Assembly (NCBI GenBank): GCA_042701975.1
Contig: CP170561.1
Coordinates: forward strand, 372,001 to 436,000
Length of the DNA stretch: 64,000 bases
Direction of reading: 5' to 3'
From: JAFALK01 sp042701975
GTDB taxonomy: Bacteria > Pseudomonadota > Gammaproteobacteria > Burkholderiales > Burkholderiaceae_C
Positions 45,547 through 53,450 of this stretch are shown here, one piece after another. The notes beneath the pieces were generated by a model. The model had not been told where the DNA came from. It searched no databases and saw only the letters and a program-made list of their open reading frames with translations. Within the stretch, counting starts at the first letter, position 1. Each line of letters opens with the position of its first letter. A program made the position numbers and the translations under genes.

Positions 45547-46926
45547 ATGGCACTGAACATCGTCATCATGGCCGCGGGCAAGGGCACCCGCATGAAGTCC
45601 GCCACCCCCAAGGTGCTGCACAGGATCGCGGGCCGCGCCATGGTCCAGCACGTGCTCGACAACACGGCCAGTCTGCAGGCCGCGCGCCGCATCGTCATCA
45701 CCGGCCACGGCGCCGAGGCTGTCGAGGCCGCGCTGAACGGCCAGGCGCAGTTCGCGCGCCAGATGCCGCAGCTGGGCACCGGTCACGCGATCCAGCAAAC
45801 CGTGCAGCTGCTCGGCGATGAAGCCGGCAGCACGCTCATCTTGTCGGGCGACACGCCGCTGATCACGGAAGCGACGACGCGCGCTTTGGTCGAAGCGTCT
45901 GCGGGCGAAAAGCTCGTGCTGCTGACCATCGAGTACAGCGACCCGACCGGCTACGGGCGCGTCGTGCGCGAAGGCGATTCGGTGAAGGCCATCGTCGAGC
46001 ACAAGGACGCCAGCCCCGAGCAGCGCCAGATCCGCGAGTGCTACACCGGCATCATGGCCGCGCCCACGCAACACCTGAAGCGCTGGGTGCAGAGCCTCAC
46101 GAACAACAACGCCCAGGGCGAGTACTACCTGACCGACATCGTCGCCATGGCGGTGCGCGACGGCGTGCCCGTCGTCGGCGTGAAGACCACGAGCGAGACC
46201 GAAGTGCTCGGCGTGAACAGCCCCGCGCAGCTGGCCGACCTGGAACGCCGCTACCAGCGTGCTCAAGCTGACAAATTGATGGAAGCCGGCGTGCGCCTGA
46301 TGGACCCGTCGCGCTTCGACCTGCGCGGCAAGATCGAATGCGGCATGGACGTCGAGATCGACGTCAACTGCGTGTTCGAAGGCTCGGTCAGGCTCGGCGA
46401 CGGCGTTCGCATCGGCGCCAACTGCGTGATCCGCAACGTCGATATCGCGGCCGGTGCGCGCATCCACGAGTTCACCCACATCGACGGCGAGAAGCCGGCC
46501 GGCGCCAGCGTCGGTGCGGGCGCGCTGATCGGGCCATTTGCACGTCTGCGCCCGGGCGCGCAGCTCGGTGCCGAGGTCCACATCGGCAACTTCGTCGAAG
46601 TGAAGAACTCCACCCTGGCCGCCGGCGCCAAGGCCAACCACCTGGCCTACCTGGGCGACGCCACGGTCGGGGAGCGCGTCAACTACGGCGCGGGCTCCAT
46701 CACCGCCAACTACGACGGCGCCAACAAGCACCGCACCGTGATCGGCGCGGATGTGCACGTCGGCTCGAACTGCGTGCTCGTCGCCCCCGTCGAGATCGGC
46801 GCCGGCGCCACCATCGGCGGCGGCTCGACGATCACCAAGCCCGTGGAACCCGGCCAGCTGGCGGTGGCGCGTGGCAAGCAGGTGGCGATCAATGGATGGA
46901 CGAGGCCGGTGAAGGCCAAGAAGTAG
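45547..46926 (+). CDS. glmU: Bifunctional GlmU (glucosamine-1-phosphate acetyltransferase / UDP-GlcNAc pyrophosphorylase)
   Basis: 459 residues. N-terminal uridyltransferase domain (MAAGKGTRMKS, 8-18), then a left-handed beta-helix acetyltransferase domain (about 255-430, hexapeptide repeats such as IGANCVIRNVDI and VGERVNYGAGSITANYDG). It makes UDP-GlcNAc for peptidoglycan and lipopolysaccharide. The ATG at 45547 is preceded by a terminator with no free Shine-Dalgarno; AGGCGGG inside the stem is the only candidate. The next gene starts 10 bases after the stop. Confidence 0.95.
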   Translation: MALNIVIMAAGKGTRMKSATPKVLHRIAGRAMVQHVLDNTASLQAARRIVITGHGAEAVEAALNGQAQFARQMPQLGTGHAIQQTVQLLGDEAGSTLILSGDTPLITEATTRALVEASAGEKLVLLTIEYSDPTGYGRVVREGDSVKAIVEHKDASPEQRQIRECYTGIMAAPTQHLKRWVQSLTNNNAQGEYYLTDIVAMAVRDGVPVVGVKTTSETEVLGVNSPAQLADLERRYQRAQADKLMEAGVRLMDPSRFDLRGKIECGMDVEIDVNCVFEGSVRLGDGVRIGANCVIRNVDIAAGARIHEFTHIDGEKPAGASVGAGALIGPFARLRPGAQLGAEVHIGNFVEVKNSTLAAGAKANHLAYLGDATVGERVNYGAGSITANYDGANKHRTVIGADVHVGSNCVLVAPVEIGAGATIGGGSTITKPVEPGQLAVARGKQVAINGWTRPVKAKK

Positions 46927-46936
46927 GCCCGGCGAG

Positions 46937-47692
46937 GTGCGCGTGCTGGCCTGGATCGCGGTGATCGCCATCGGCCTGTATCTGGTCTTGTGCGCGCTGC
47001 TGTTCGCCTTCCAGCGTTCGCTGATCTACATGCCGCAACCCGGCGGCGGTGCGCCGTCGTTCGAGCTTGCGTCCGGCGACGCGCGGTTGCGGATCACGGC
47101 AAGACCCCTCGACGGCCCCGATGCAGTGATCTACTTCGGCGGCAATGCAGAGAGCGTGGACTGGAGCCTGCCCGAGTTGCAAGCAGCCTTCCCGAAGAGT
47201 GCGCTCTATCTGATGAACTATCGCGGCTACGGCGGCAGCAGCGGCCAGCCTTCCGAGGCCGCGCTGTTCGCCGACGCGCTGGCGCTGTATGACCATGTAC
47301 AAGCCAAGCACGCCCGCATCGTCGTCGTCGGTCGCAGCCTGGGCAGCGGCGTGGCCACGTGGCTGGCCAGCCAGCGGCCAGCGGTGCAACGGCTGGTGCT
47401 CGTGACACCGTACGACAGCATTGGCCGAATTGCCGCGCGGCAGTTTGCCTGGGTGCCCGTGTCACTGCTGCTGCGCGACCACTTCGATTCGGCGAGCCGA
47501 GCGCCTGGCATCCACGTGCCCACGCTGGTCCTTGCCGCGGAGCATGACGAAGTGATCCCACGCGCCAGCACGGAGGCGCTGCTCGCGCGCTTCCCTGCTG
47601 GCGTCGCGAACTTCAAGGTGCTGCCCGGCACCGGCCACAACAGCATCGGCTCCCATCCTGGTTACGGCGCTGCACTTGCGGCCGGCCGCTGA
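46937..47692 (+). CDS. Alpha/beta hydrolase with N-terminal membrane anchor (ABHD13/BEM46-like)
   Basis: 251 residues from a GTG at 46937 (a GTG two codons later is possible). An N-terminal membrane span (about 4-24) is followed by an alpha/beta-hydrolase fold: FGGNAESVDW, LMNYRGYGGSSGQPSE, nucleophile S134 in GRSLGSG, acid in AAEHDEVIP and His in GTGHNSIG. The family includes serine hydrolases and esterases of unknown substrate. It may be co-transcribed with glmU. Confidence 0.86.
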   Translation: MRVLAWIAVIAIGLYLVLCALLFAFQRSLIYMPQPGGGAPSFELASGDARLRITARPLDGPDAVIYFGGNAESVDWSLPELQAAFPKSALYLMNYRGYGGSSGQPSEAALFADALALYDHVQAKHARIVVVGRSLGSGVATWLASQRPAVQRLVLVTPYDSIGRIAARQFAWVPVSLLLRDHFDSASRAPGIHVPTLVLAAEHDEVIPRASTEALLARFPAGVANFKVLPGTGHNSIGSHPGYGAALAAGR

Positions 47693-47698
47693 AATTCC

Positions 47699-47760
47699 GC
47701 ATATCGATCCTCGGGTCTGCTGCATATCCATCCTCGGATATGTCGCTTGGTCTGCAGCAT
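47699..47760. promoter_or_regulatory. Repeat-rich control region upstream of ssuE
   Basis: A 16-base direct repeat (GCATATCGATCCTCGG at 47699-47714 and GCATATCCATCCTCGG at 47722-47737, one mismatch, 23 bases apart). The second copy is half of a dyad ATATCC-6 bases-GGATAT (47724-47741). A second repeat pair is GGTCTGCTGCAT (47714-47725) and GGTCTGCAGCAT (47749-47760). The arrangement suggests a transcription-factor site (LysR-type regulators such as CysB/Cbl control ssu genes in other bacteria), but no regulator gene is adjacent. Confidence 0.6.
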
Positions 47761-47782
47761 TTCGCTGGCTATCGTGCATCCC

Positions 47783-48391
47783 ATGCCGACGCCATCGACC
47801 TCCACCACCAACGCCATCAGGCCGCCGCACATCGTGGCCATCTCGGGCAGCCCTTCGGCCCGCTCGCGTTCGACCGCGCTGCTGCAGCTGGCGTTGATGA
47901 GCCTGGAGGGTGACTCGGCCTCGCAGCAGCTGATCTCCGTTCGTGAGCTGCCGGCCGTCGCGCTGCTCACCGCCGATGTGCAGAACCCCGAGATCTGCGC
48001 CGCGGCTGAAGCCGTGGCGCGGGCCGATCTGGTGATCGTCGCCACGCCGATCTACAAGGCGGCTTACAGCGGCCTGCTCAAGACCTTTCTCGATCTGCTG
48101 CCGCAGGAGGCGCTGCGCGGCAAGACCGTGCTGCCGCTGGCCACGGGCGGCAGCCCCGCCCACTTGCTGGCGCTGGACTACACGCTCAAGCCCGTGCTGG
48201 CCGCGCTCGGTGCGCGCCACGTGCTCGACGGCGTCTTCGCCACCGATCTGCAACTGCAGGCCCACGAGAGCGGCTTCGTGCCCGATCCGGCCCTGCTTGA
48301 ACGCCTGGACCGCGCGCTGCAAGGCCTGGCGGAGGACCGGCCGCGCTGTCGGCCCAGCCTGGCAAGAGGTGCCGCCAGCCTGGCGCGCTGA
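47783..48391 (+). CDS. ssuE: FMN reductase (NADPH) SsuE
   Basis: 202 residues from the ATG at 47783 (MPTPSTSTTNAIRPP then HIVAISGSPSARSRSTALL). Flavodoxin-like FMN reductase text: FMN-phosphate loop GSPSARSRS, ADLVIVATPIYKAAYSGLLKTFLDLLPQ and LPLATGGSPAH. It supplies FMNH2 to SsuD. An upstream ATG at 47747 would add 12 residues with no family match. It starts the sulfonate operon; ssuA follows after 130 bases. Confidence 0.92.
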   Translation: MPTPSTSTTNAIRPPHIVAISGSPSARSRSTALLQLALMSLEGDSASQQLISVRELPAVALLTADVQNPEICAAAEAVARADLVIVATPIYKAAYSGLLKTFLDLLPQEALRGKTVLPLATGGSPAHLLALDYTLKPVLAALGARHVLDGVFATDLQLQAHESGFVPDPALLERLDRALQGLAEDRPRCRPSLARGAASLAR

Positions 48392-48441
48392 GCTCACTCA
48401 CCGAATTCCCGTTTGTCTCCTCGCCCGTAGTTGGGTGATTG

Positions 48442-48495
48442 GTCCCCGGCGACTGCGCTGCGACTCCGCGATGGAGCCGCCGGGGACGCTTTTTC
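48442..48495 (+). promoter_or_regulatory. Hairpin with T-run in the ssuE-ssuA gap (possible attenuator)
   Basis: GTCCCCGGCG (48442-48451) pairs with CGCCGGGGAC (48478-48487) across a 26-base loop and is followed by GCTTTTTCT. It lies 27 bases ahead of the ssuA start, so it may end part of the ssuE transcript or act as a leader attenuator. No known riboswitch fold is recognised. Confidence 0.6.
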
Positions 48496-48521
48496 TCCAG
48501 ATTCCAGAAAGGCTTCGAACG

Positions 48522-49478
48522 ATGCAACACCACCTGAACCGCCGCCGCTTGAGCCAGTGGCTCGCCGCCGCGCTTTTCGCCTTCTCACTGCCCGCGCTCG
48601 CCGACGACAAGCTGCTGCGCATCGGCTTCCAGAAGTCCGCCAGCCTGCTCACGCTGCAGAAGTCCCAGGGCTCGCTCGAGAAGCGCCTGGCGCCGCTCGG
48701 CGTCAGCGTGAAGTGGGTGGAGTTCCCCGCCGGCCCTCAGCTGCTTGAAGGCCTCAACGTTGGCGCCGTGGACGTGGGTTATGTGGGCGAAGCGCCACCG
48801 ATCTTTGCGCAAGCAGCCGGTGCGCGCTTCGTCTACATCGGCAACGACCCGGCCGCGCCCGAGGCCGAAGCCATCGTGGTTCCCAAGGATTCGCCGATCA
48901 AGAGCGTGGCCGATCTCAAGGGCAAGAAGGTGGCGCTGAACAAGGGCAGCAATGTGCACTACCTGCTGCTGCGCGCGCTGGAGAAGAACGGCCTGAAGTA
49001 CAGCGACATCCAGCCCGTCTTCCTGCCGCCGGCCGATGCGCGCGCCGCCTTCGAGCGCGGCGCCGTCGATGCCTGGGCCATCTGGGATCCCTTCCTCGCC
49101 GCCGTGGAAAAACAGAGCCACGCACGCCAGCTCGCCGATGGTCGCGAGATCGTCAACAACTACTCCTACTACCTGGCCGAGCGTGGCTTTGCCACGCGCA
49201 ACCCGCAGGTCATCCAGGCGCTGTTCGAAGACACGTTGGTCCAGGCGCAATGGATCAAGAAGAACATCACACAAGCGGCAGCCGCCATCGCGCCGTTGCA
49301 GGGGCTGGAGCCCGAGGTCGTCGAGCGCGCGCTGCAGCGCTACCAGTTCGGCGTCAAGCCGCTGAGCACGAGCGTCGCCGCCGAGCAGCAGAAGATCGCC
49401 GACGCCTTCCTCGGCCTCGGCCTGATCCCGAGGCCCCTGCGCATCGCCGATGCGTTGCCCGGCACGCAGGCGCAGTGA
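48522..49478 (+). CDS. ssuA: Sulfonate ABC transporter periplasmic binding protein SsuA
   Basis: 318 residues from the ATG at 48522 (AGAAAGGC upstream). Signal peptide about 1-27 (LPALADD). Family text: LRIGFQKSASLLTLQKSQGSL, VEFPAGPQLLEGLNVGAVDVGYVGEAPP, VALNKGSNVHYLLLRALEKNGL and AFERGAVDAWAIWDPF. It captures aliphatic sulfonates in the periplasm for the SsuBC pump. The downstream binding protein starts 20 bases later. Confidence 0.92.
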   Translation: MQHHLNRRRLSQWLAAALFAFSLPALADDKLLRIGFQKSASLLTLQKSQGSLEKRLAPLGVSVKWVEFPAGPQLLEGLNVGAVDVGYVGEAPPIFAQAAGARFVYIGNDPAAPEAEAIVVPKDSPIKSVADLKGKKVALNKGSNVHYLLLRALEKNGLKYSDIQPVFLPPADARAAFERGAVDAWAIWDPFLAAVEKQSHARQLADGREIVNNYSYYLAERGFATRNPQVIQALFEDTLVQAQWIKKNITQAAAAIAPLQGLEPEVVERALQRYQFGVKPLSTSVAAEQQKIADAFLGLGLIPRPLRIADALPGTQAQ

Positions 49479-49497
49479 GCGGCGTGAGGAGATCCGC

Positions 49498-50538
49498 ATG
49501 AGCAACCGCAACCAGGTCACCCTCCTCCCCCCGCTGGCCGTGCCGCACGCAGCCGAACGCCGCGCCGCCCTGCGCCTGCTGGCCATCACGGCGGCGAGCT
49601 GGTTCAGCATCAGCGGCAGCGCTCGCGCAGCGACCCCGTCCAGCGCCGCGCCGGCATTGCCGCAGCTTCGCGTCGGCTACCAGAAGAGCTCCTTCACCCT
49701 CGTCCTCGCCCGCGCGCTGAACCTGCTGGAGAAGCATCTGCCGGGCACGACGATCAGCTGGATCGAGTTCCCCGCCGGCCCGCAGCTGCTCGAAGCGCTG
49801 GCCGTGGGCAGCCTGGACTTCGGTGTCACCGGCGATTCGCCGCCGGTCTTCGCGCAGGCCGCCGGCAAGGACCTGCTCTACGTCGGCGCCGAGCCGCCCA
49901 AGCCGACGACCTCGGCCCTCCTCGTCAAGCCCGATGCACCGATCCGCACGCTCGCTGATCTGAAGGGTCGGCGCATCGCGCTGCAGAAGGGATCGAGCGC
50001 GCATTTCCTCACGGTGCAGGCGGTGAAGAAGGCCGGCCTGCAGTGGAGCGACATCCAGCCCGTCTACCTCGCACCGGCCGACGCACGCGCGGCGTTCGAG
50101 CGCGGCGCCGTCGATGCCTGGGCGATCTGGGACCCGTACTTCGCTGCGGCCGAGGTCGATGGCCAGGTGCGCGTGCTGGCCAACGGCGAGAAGCTGAGCA
50201 GCAACAACAGCTTCTACCTGGCCTCGCGCGCGCTGGCCCGCAACGAGCCGGCGCTGCGCGCGATCTTCGCCGCGCTGACCGAATCCGACGCCTACCTGCA
50301 ATCGCACAAGCGCGAAGCCGCCGAACGCTTTTCCCAGGTCACGGGCCTGGGCCTGGCCACGGTGCTGCGCGTGCTGGATCGTCGCCCGCCCGCGCCCGTC
50401 GGGCCGCTCACGCAAGCGCTGCAGGAAGACCAGCAGCAGGTGGCCGATGCCTTCGCCCAGCTGGGCCTGATCCCGCGCCCGCTGCGCGTGGCTGACATCG
50501 TCTGGCGGCCCGGCCAGACCGTGACCGCCCTGCGCTGA
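49498..50538 (+). CDS. Second SsuA-like periplasmic sulfonate-binding protein
   Basis: 346 residues from the ATG at 49498 (GAGGAG upstream). A long N-region with two Arg (ERRAALRLLAITAAS) precedes a likely signal cleavage near ARAA. It aligns with the preceding SsuA (VEFPAGPQLLE, FGVTGDSPPVFAQAAGKDLLYVG, AFERGAVDAWAIWDPYF, LGLIPRPLRVAD), but is clearly divergent. It probably widens the sulfonate range of the single SsuBC permease. No second permease or ATPase is present. Confidence 0.88.
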   Translation: MSNRNQVTLLPPLAVPHAAERRAALRLLAITAASWFSISGSARAATPSSAAPALPQLRVGYQKSSFTLVLARALNLLEKHLPGTTISWIEFPAGPQLLEALAVGSLDFGVTGDSPPVFAQAAGKDLLYVGAEPPKPTTSALLVKPDAPIRTLADLKGRRIALQKGSSAHFLTVQAVKKAGLQWSDIQPVYLAPADARAAFERGAVDAWAIWDPYFAAAEVDGQVRVLANGEKLSSNNSFYLASRALARNEPALRAIFAALTESDAYLQSHKREAAERFSQVTGLGLATVLRVLDRRPPAPVGPLTQALQEDQQQVADAFAQLGLIPRPLRVADIVWRPGQTVTALR

Positions 50539-50576
50539 ATTCACTCGTTAGCTGATTGATTCGAGAACGCATCCCC

Positions 50577-51746
50577 ATGAAGATCCTCTGGTTCATCCCC
50601 ACCCACGGCGACTCGCGCTACCTCGGCACGACCAAGGGCGCGCGCACCGCCAACTTCGACTATTTCAAGCAGATCGCCATCGCCGCCGACAGCCTCGGCT
50701 ACCACGGCGTGCTGCTGCCCACGGGCCGCTCCTGCGAGGACAGCTGGATCGTGGCCGCGAGCCTGATCGACGCCACGCGCCAGCTGCGCTTTCTCGTCGC
50801 GCTGCGGCCGGGGCTCGTGCAGCCTTCGCAATCCGCGCGCATGGCGGCCACGCTGGACCGGCTCTCGGGCGGTCGGTTGCTCGTCAACCTCGTGACCGGC
50901 GGCGATGCCGACGAACTGGCGGGCGATGGCCAGTTCCTGCCACACGCCGAGCGCTACGTGCAGAGCGCCGAGTTCATCCGCATCTGGCGCGACGTGATCG
51001 CGCGGTCGCACGAGGACCAGGGCTTCGATTTCGACGGCGAGCACCTGCAGGTCAAGGGCGCCAAGCTGCTGTATCCGCCGGTGAGCCGGCCCTATCCGCA
51101 GGTCTTCTTCGGCGGCTCTTCCGAGGCCGCGCACGACTTGGCCGCCGAGCAGGTGGACACCTACCTGACTTGGGGCGAGCCGCCCGAGTCCGTGGCCGCC
51201 AAGGTGGCCGACATCCGCGAACGCGCCGCCAAGCACAACCGCAAGCTCAGCTTCGGCATCCGCCTGCACGTGATCGTGCGCGAGACGGAAGACGAAGCGT
51301 GGCGCGCCGCCGCCGAACTCGTGTCGGAGTTGGACGAGGCCACGGTCGAAGCCGCGCAGGCCAAGTTCTCCAAGATGGATTCGGTGGGCCAGCGCCGCAT
51401 GGCTGAGCTGCACCGCGGCAAGTTCAACCGCGCCAATGTGCGCGAAGGGCTGGAGATTTCGCCCAACCTCTGGGCCGGCGTGGGCCTGGTGCGCGGCGGC
51501 GCGGGCACAGCGCTGGTCGGCAATCCGCAGCAGGTGGCGGACCGCATCACGGAGTACGCCGACCTCGGCCTCGACTACTTCGTGCTGTCGGGCTATCCGC
51601 ACCTGGAAGAAGCGCATCGCTTCGCCGAGCTGGTCTTCCCGCTGCTGCCGCTGGAGGTGCAGGAGAAGCTGCCCGGCCGGCAACTGAGCGGCCCCTTCGG
51701 TGAAGTGGTGGCCAACACCTACATCCCGCGCGCCGCGGCCAGCTGA
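50577..51746 (+). CDS. ssuD: FMNH2-dependent alkanesulfonate monooxygenase SsuD
   Basis: 389 residues from the ATG at 50577. Luciferase-like barrel with the SsuD text MKILWFIPTHGDSRYLGT, VALRPGLVQPSQSARMAATLDRLSGGR, NLVTGGDADELAGDG and SGYPHLEEAHRFAELV. It cleaves sulfonates to aldehyde plus sulfite with FMNH2 from SsuE. It follows the second binding protein by 38 bases and precedes ssuC by 12. Confidence 0.95.
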   Translation: MKILWFIPTHGDSRYLGTTKGARTANFDYFKQIAIAADSLGYHGVLLPTGRSCEDSWIVAASLIDATRQLRFLVALRPGLVQPSQSARMAATLDRLSGGRLLVNLVTGGDADELAGDGQFLPHAERYVQSAEFIRIWRDVIARSHEDQGFDFDGEHLQVKGAKLLYPPVSRPYPQVFFGGSSEAAHDLAAEQVDTYLTWGEPPESVAAKVADIRERAAKHNRKLSFGIRLHVIVRETEDEAWRAAAELVSELDEATVEAAQAKFSKMDSVGQRRMAELHRGKFNRANVREGLEISPNLWAGVGLVRGGAGTALVGNPQQVADRITEYADLGLDYFVLSGYPHLEEAHRFAELVFPLLPLEVQEKLPGRQLSGPFGEVVANTYIPRAAAS

Positions 51747-51758
51747 AGGAGTGATGCC

Positions 51759-52535
51759 ATGAAGCTCCGTCCAGACGCATGGTTAGGCTGGCTGCTGCCG
51801 GTGGCCGTGCTGGCCGGCTGGGAGCTGGCCTCGAAGCGGGGCTGGCTGTCCAGCCGCGTGCTGCCGGAGCCGTGGGCGGTGGTGCAGGCTTTCGAGCGAT
51901 TGCTCCGCTCCGGCGAGCTGACGCAGCACGTGATCGTGAGCACCGGCCGCGCGCTGGCGGGGCTGGCCGTCGGTGGCGGCCTGGGCCTGTTGCTGGGCCT
52001 ATTGACCGGCAGCCTGCGCAGCGCCGAAACGCTGCTCGACACCAGCCTGCAGATGCTGCGCAACATCCCCGCGCTGGCGCTGATCCCGCTGGTGATCCTG
52101 TGGTTCGGCATCGACGAGAGCGCCAAGCTGTTCCTCGTCGCCGTGGGCGTCTTCTTCCCGATCTACCTGAACACCTTCCACGGCATCCGTTCGGTGGACG
52201 CCAGCCTGATCGAGATGGCGCGCAGCTACGGCCTTTCGGGCTGGCCGCTGTACCGCCAGGTCATCCTGCCCGGCGCGCTGCCCTCCGTCCTCGTGGGCCT
52301 GCGCTTTGCGCTGGGCCTGATGTGGGTGCTGCTGATCGTGGCCGAGACCATCTCAGCGCAGGCCGGCATCGGCTACCTGACCATGAACGCCCGCGAGTTC
52401 CTGCAGACCGATGTGGTGCTCGTCGGCATCCTGCTCTACGCGCTGCTCGGCAAGCTGGCCGACGTGCTGGCGCGCGGGCTGGAACGTTGGTGGCTGCAGT
52501 GGCACCCGGGCTATCGCGACGCCGCTGCCGCCTGA
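51759..52535 (+). CDS. ssuC: Sulfonate ABC transporter permease SsuC
   Basis: 258 residues, about six membrane spans. The EAA-loop signature for ATPase contact is EMARSYGLSGWPLYRQVILPGALPS (about 150-174; longer form shortened as ARSYGLSGWPLYRQV). It is the single permease of the operon. Preceded by GAAGGAG. Confidence 0.93.
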   Translation: MKLRPDAWLGWLLPVAVLAGWELASKRGWLSSRVLPEPWAVVQAFERLLRSGELTQHVIVSTGRALAGLAVGGGLGLLLGLLTGSLRSAETLLDTSLQMLRNIPALALIPLVILWFGIDESAKLFLVAVGVFFPIYLNTFHGIRSVDASLIEMARSYGLSGWPLYRQVILPGALPSVLVGLRFALGLMWVLLIVAETISAQAGIGYLTMNAREFLQTDVVLVGILLYALLGKLADVLARGLERWWLQWHPGYRDAAAA

Positions 52536-52562
52536 TTTCGCATGAACAAGGAGTTAGCAAGC

Positions 52563-53432
52563 ATGCTGATGTTCACCCAGATCGACGCGCTGGCCCAGGG
52601 CTGGCTGCGTGAGCCGACCCGCGTGGATGAAGGACCGAAGGCTGTTCCCGCGCGGCTGCGCACCGCTTCGGCACCGGCGCCCACGCCTTCGGGCCTGAGC
52701 GTCAACATCGACGGTCTGAGCAAGAACTTCGGTCAGCGCGAGGTGCTGCGCGATGTCTCGCTCGACATCCGCCCCGGCGAGTTCGTCGCCGTGGTCGGCC
52801 GCAGCGGCTGCGGCAAGAGCACGCTGCTGCGGCTGCTGGCGGGGCTCGATTCAGCCAGCGCGGGCGCGCTGCGCTCGGAAGGCGAAGCACTCGACGCGCG
52901 GCGCAAGGATGTGCGCATCATGTTCCAGGACGCGCGGCTGCTGCCGTGGAAGCGCGTGATCGACAATGTGGCCTTGGGGCTCAAGGGCGCTGATGCGCAG
53001 GAGCGCGCGCGCGCAGCGCTGACCCAGGTCGGCCTCGCGGACCGCGCCGCCGACTGGCCGGCGCAGCTCTCCGGTGGTCAGCGCCAGCGCGTGGCCTTGG
53101 CCCGCGCATTGGTGCACACGCCGCGCCTGCTGCTGCTGGACGAACCGCTCGGCGCGCTGGACGCGCTCACGCGACTGGAGATGCACGAGCTGATCGAATC
53201 GCTGTGGCGCCGGCAAGGGTTCACCGCCCTGCTCGTCACGCACGATGTGAGCGAAGCCGTGGCCCTGGCCGATCGCGTGCTGCTGATCGAGGAAGGACGC
53301 ATCGCGCTCGATCTGCAGGTGAAGCTGCCTCATCCGCGCCGACGCGGTGATGTGCGCGTCAGCGAGATTGAGGCGCGCATTCTGGAGCGCGTGCTGCACC
53401 CCGAGATCGAGCCGCTGCGCAAGGCCAGCTGA
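52563..53432 (+). CDS. ssuB: Sulfonate ABC transporter ATP-binding protein SsuB
   Basis: 289 residues from the ATG at 52563, chosen because AAGGAG lies nine bases upstream; an ATG at 52542 has no ribosome site. Walker A GRSGCGKST (79-87), signature LSGGQRQRV, Walker B LLLLDEPLGALD and H-loop VTHDVSEA. The first ~45 residues are a poorly conserved Pro/Ala-rich leader. It powers SsuC and ends the operon; garD converges 18 bases later. Confidence 0.93.
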   Translation: MLMFTQIDALAQGWLREPTRVDEGPKAVPARLRTASAPAPTPSGLSVNIDGLSKNFGQREVLRDVSLDIRPGEFVAVVGRSGCGKSTLLRLLAGLDSASAGALRSEGEALDARRKDVRIMFQDARLLPWKRVIDNVALGLKGADAQERARAALTQVGLADRAADWPAQLSGGQRQRVALARALVHTPRLLLLDEPLGALDALTRLEMHELIESLWRRQGFTALLVTHDVSEAVALADRVLLIEEGRIALDLQVKLPHPRRRGDVRVSEIEARILERVLHPEIEPLRKAS

Positions 53433-53450
53433 GGTCGAGCCGGGATCGGA

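Noticed and set aside
44830..46971. Minus-strand frame across the lipoprotein and glmU
   Set aside because: Antisense shadow; GlmU motifs are intact on the plus strand.
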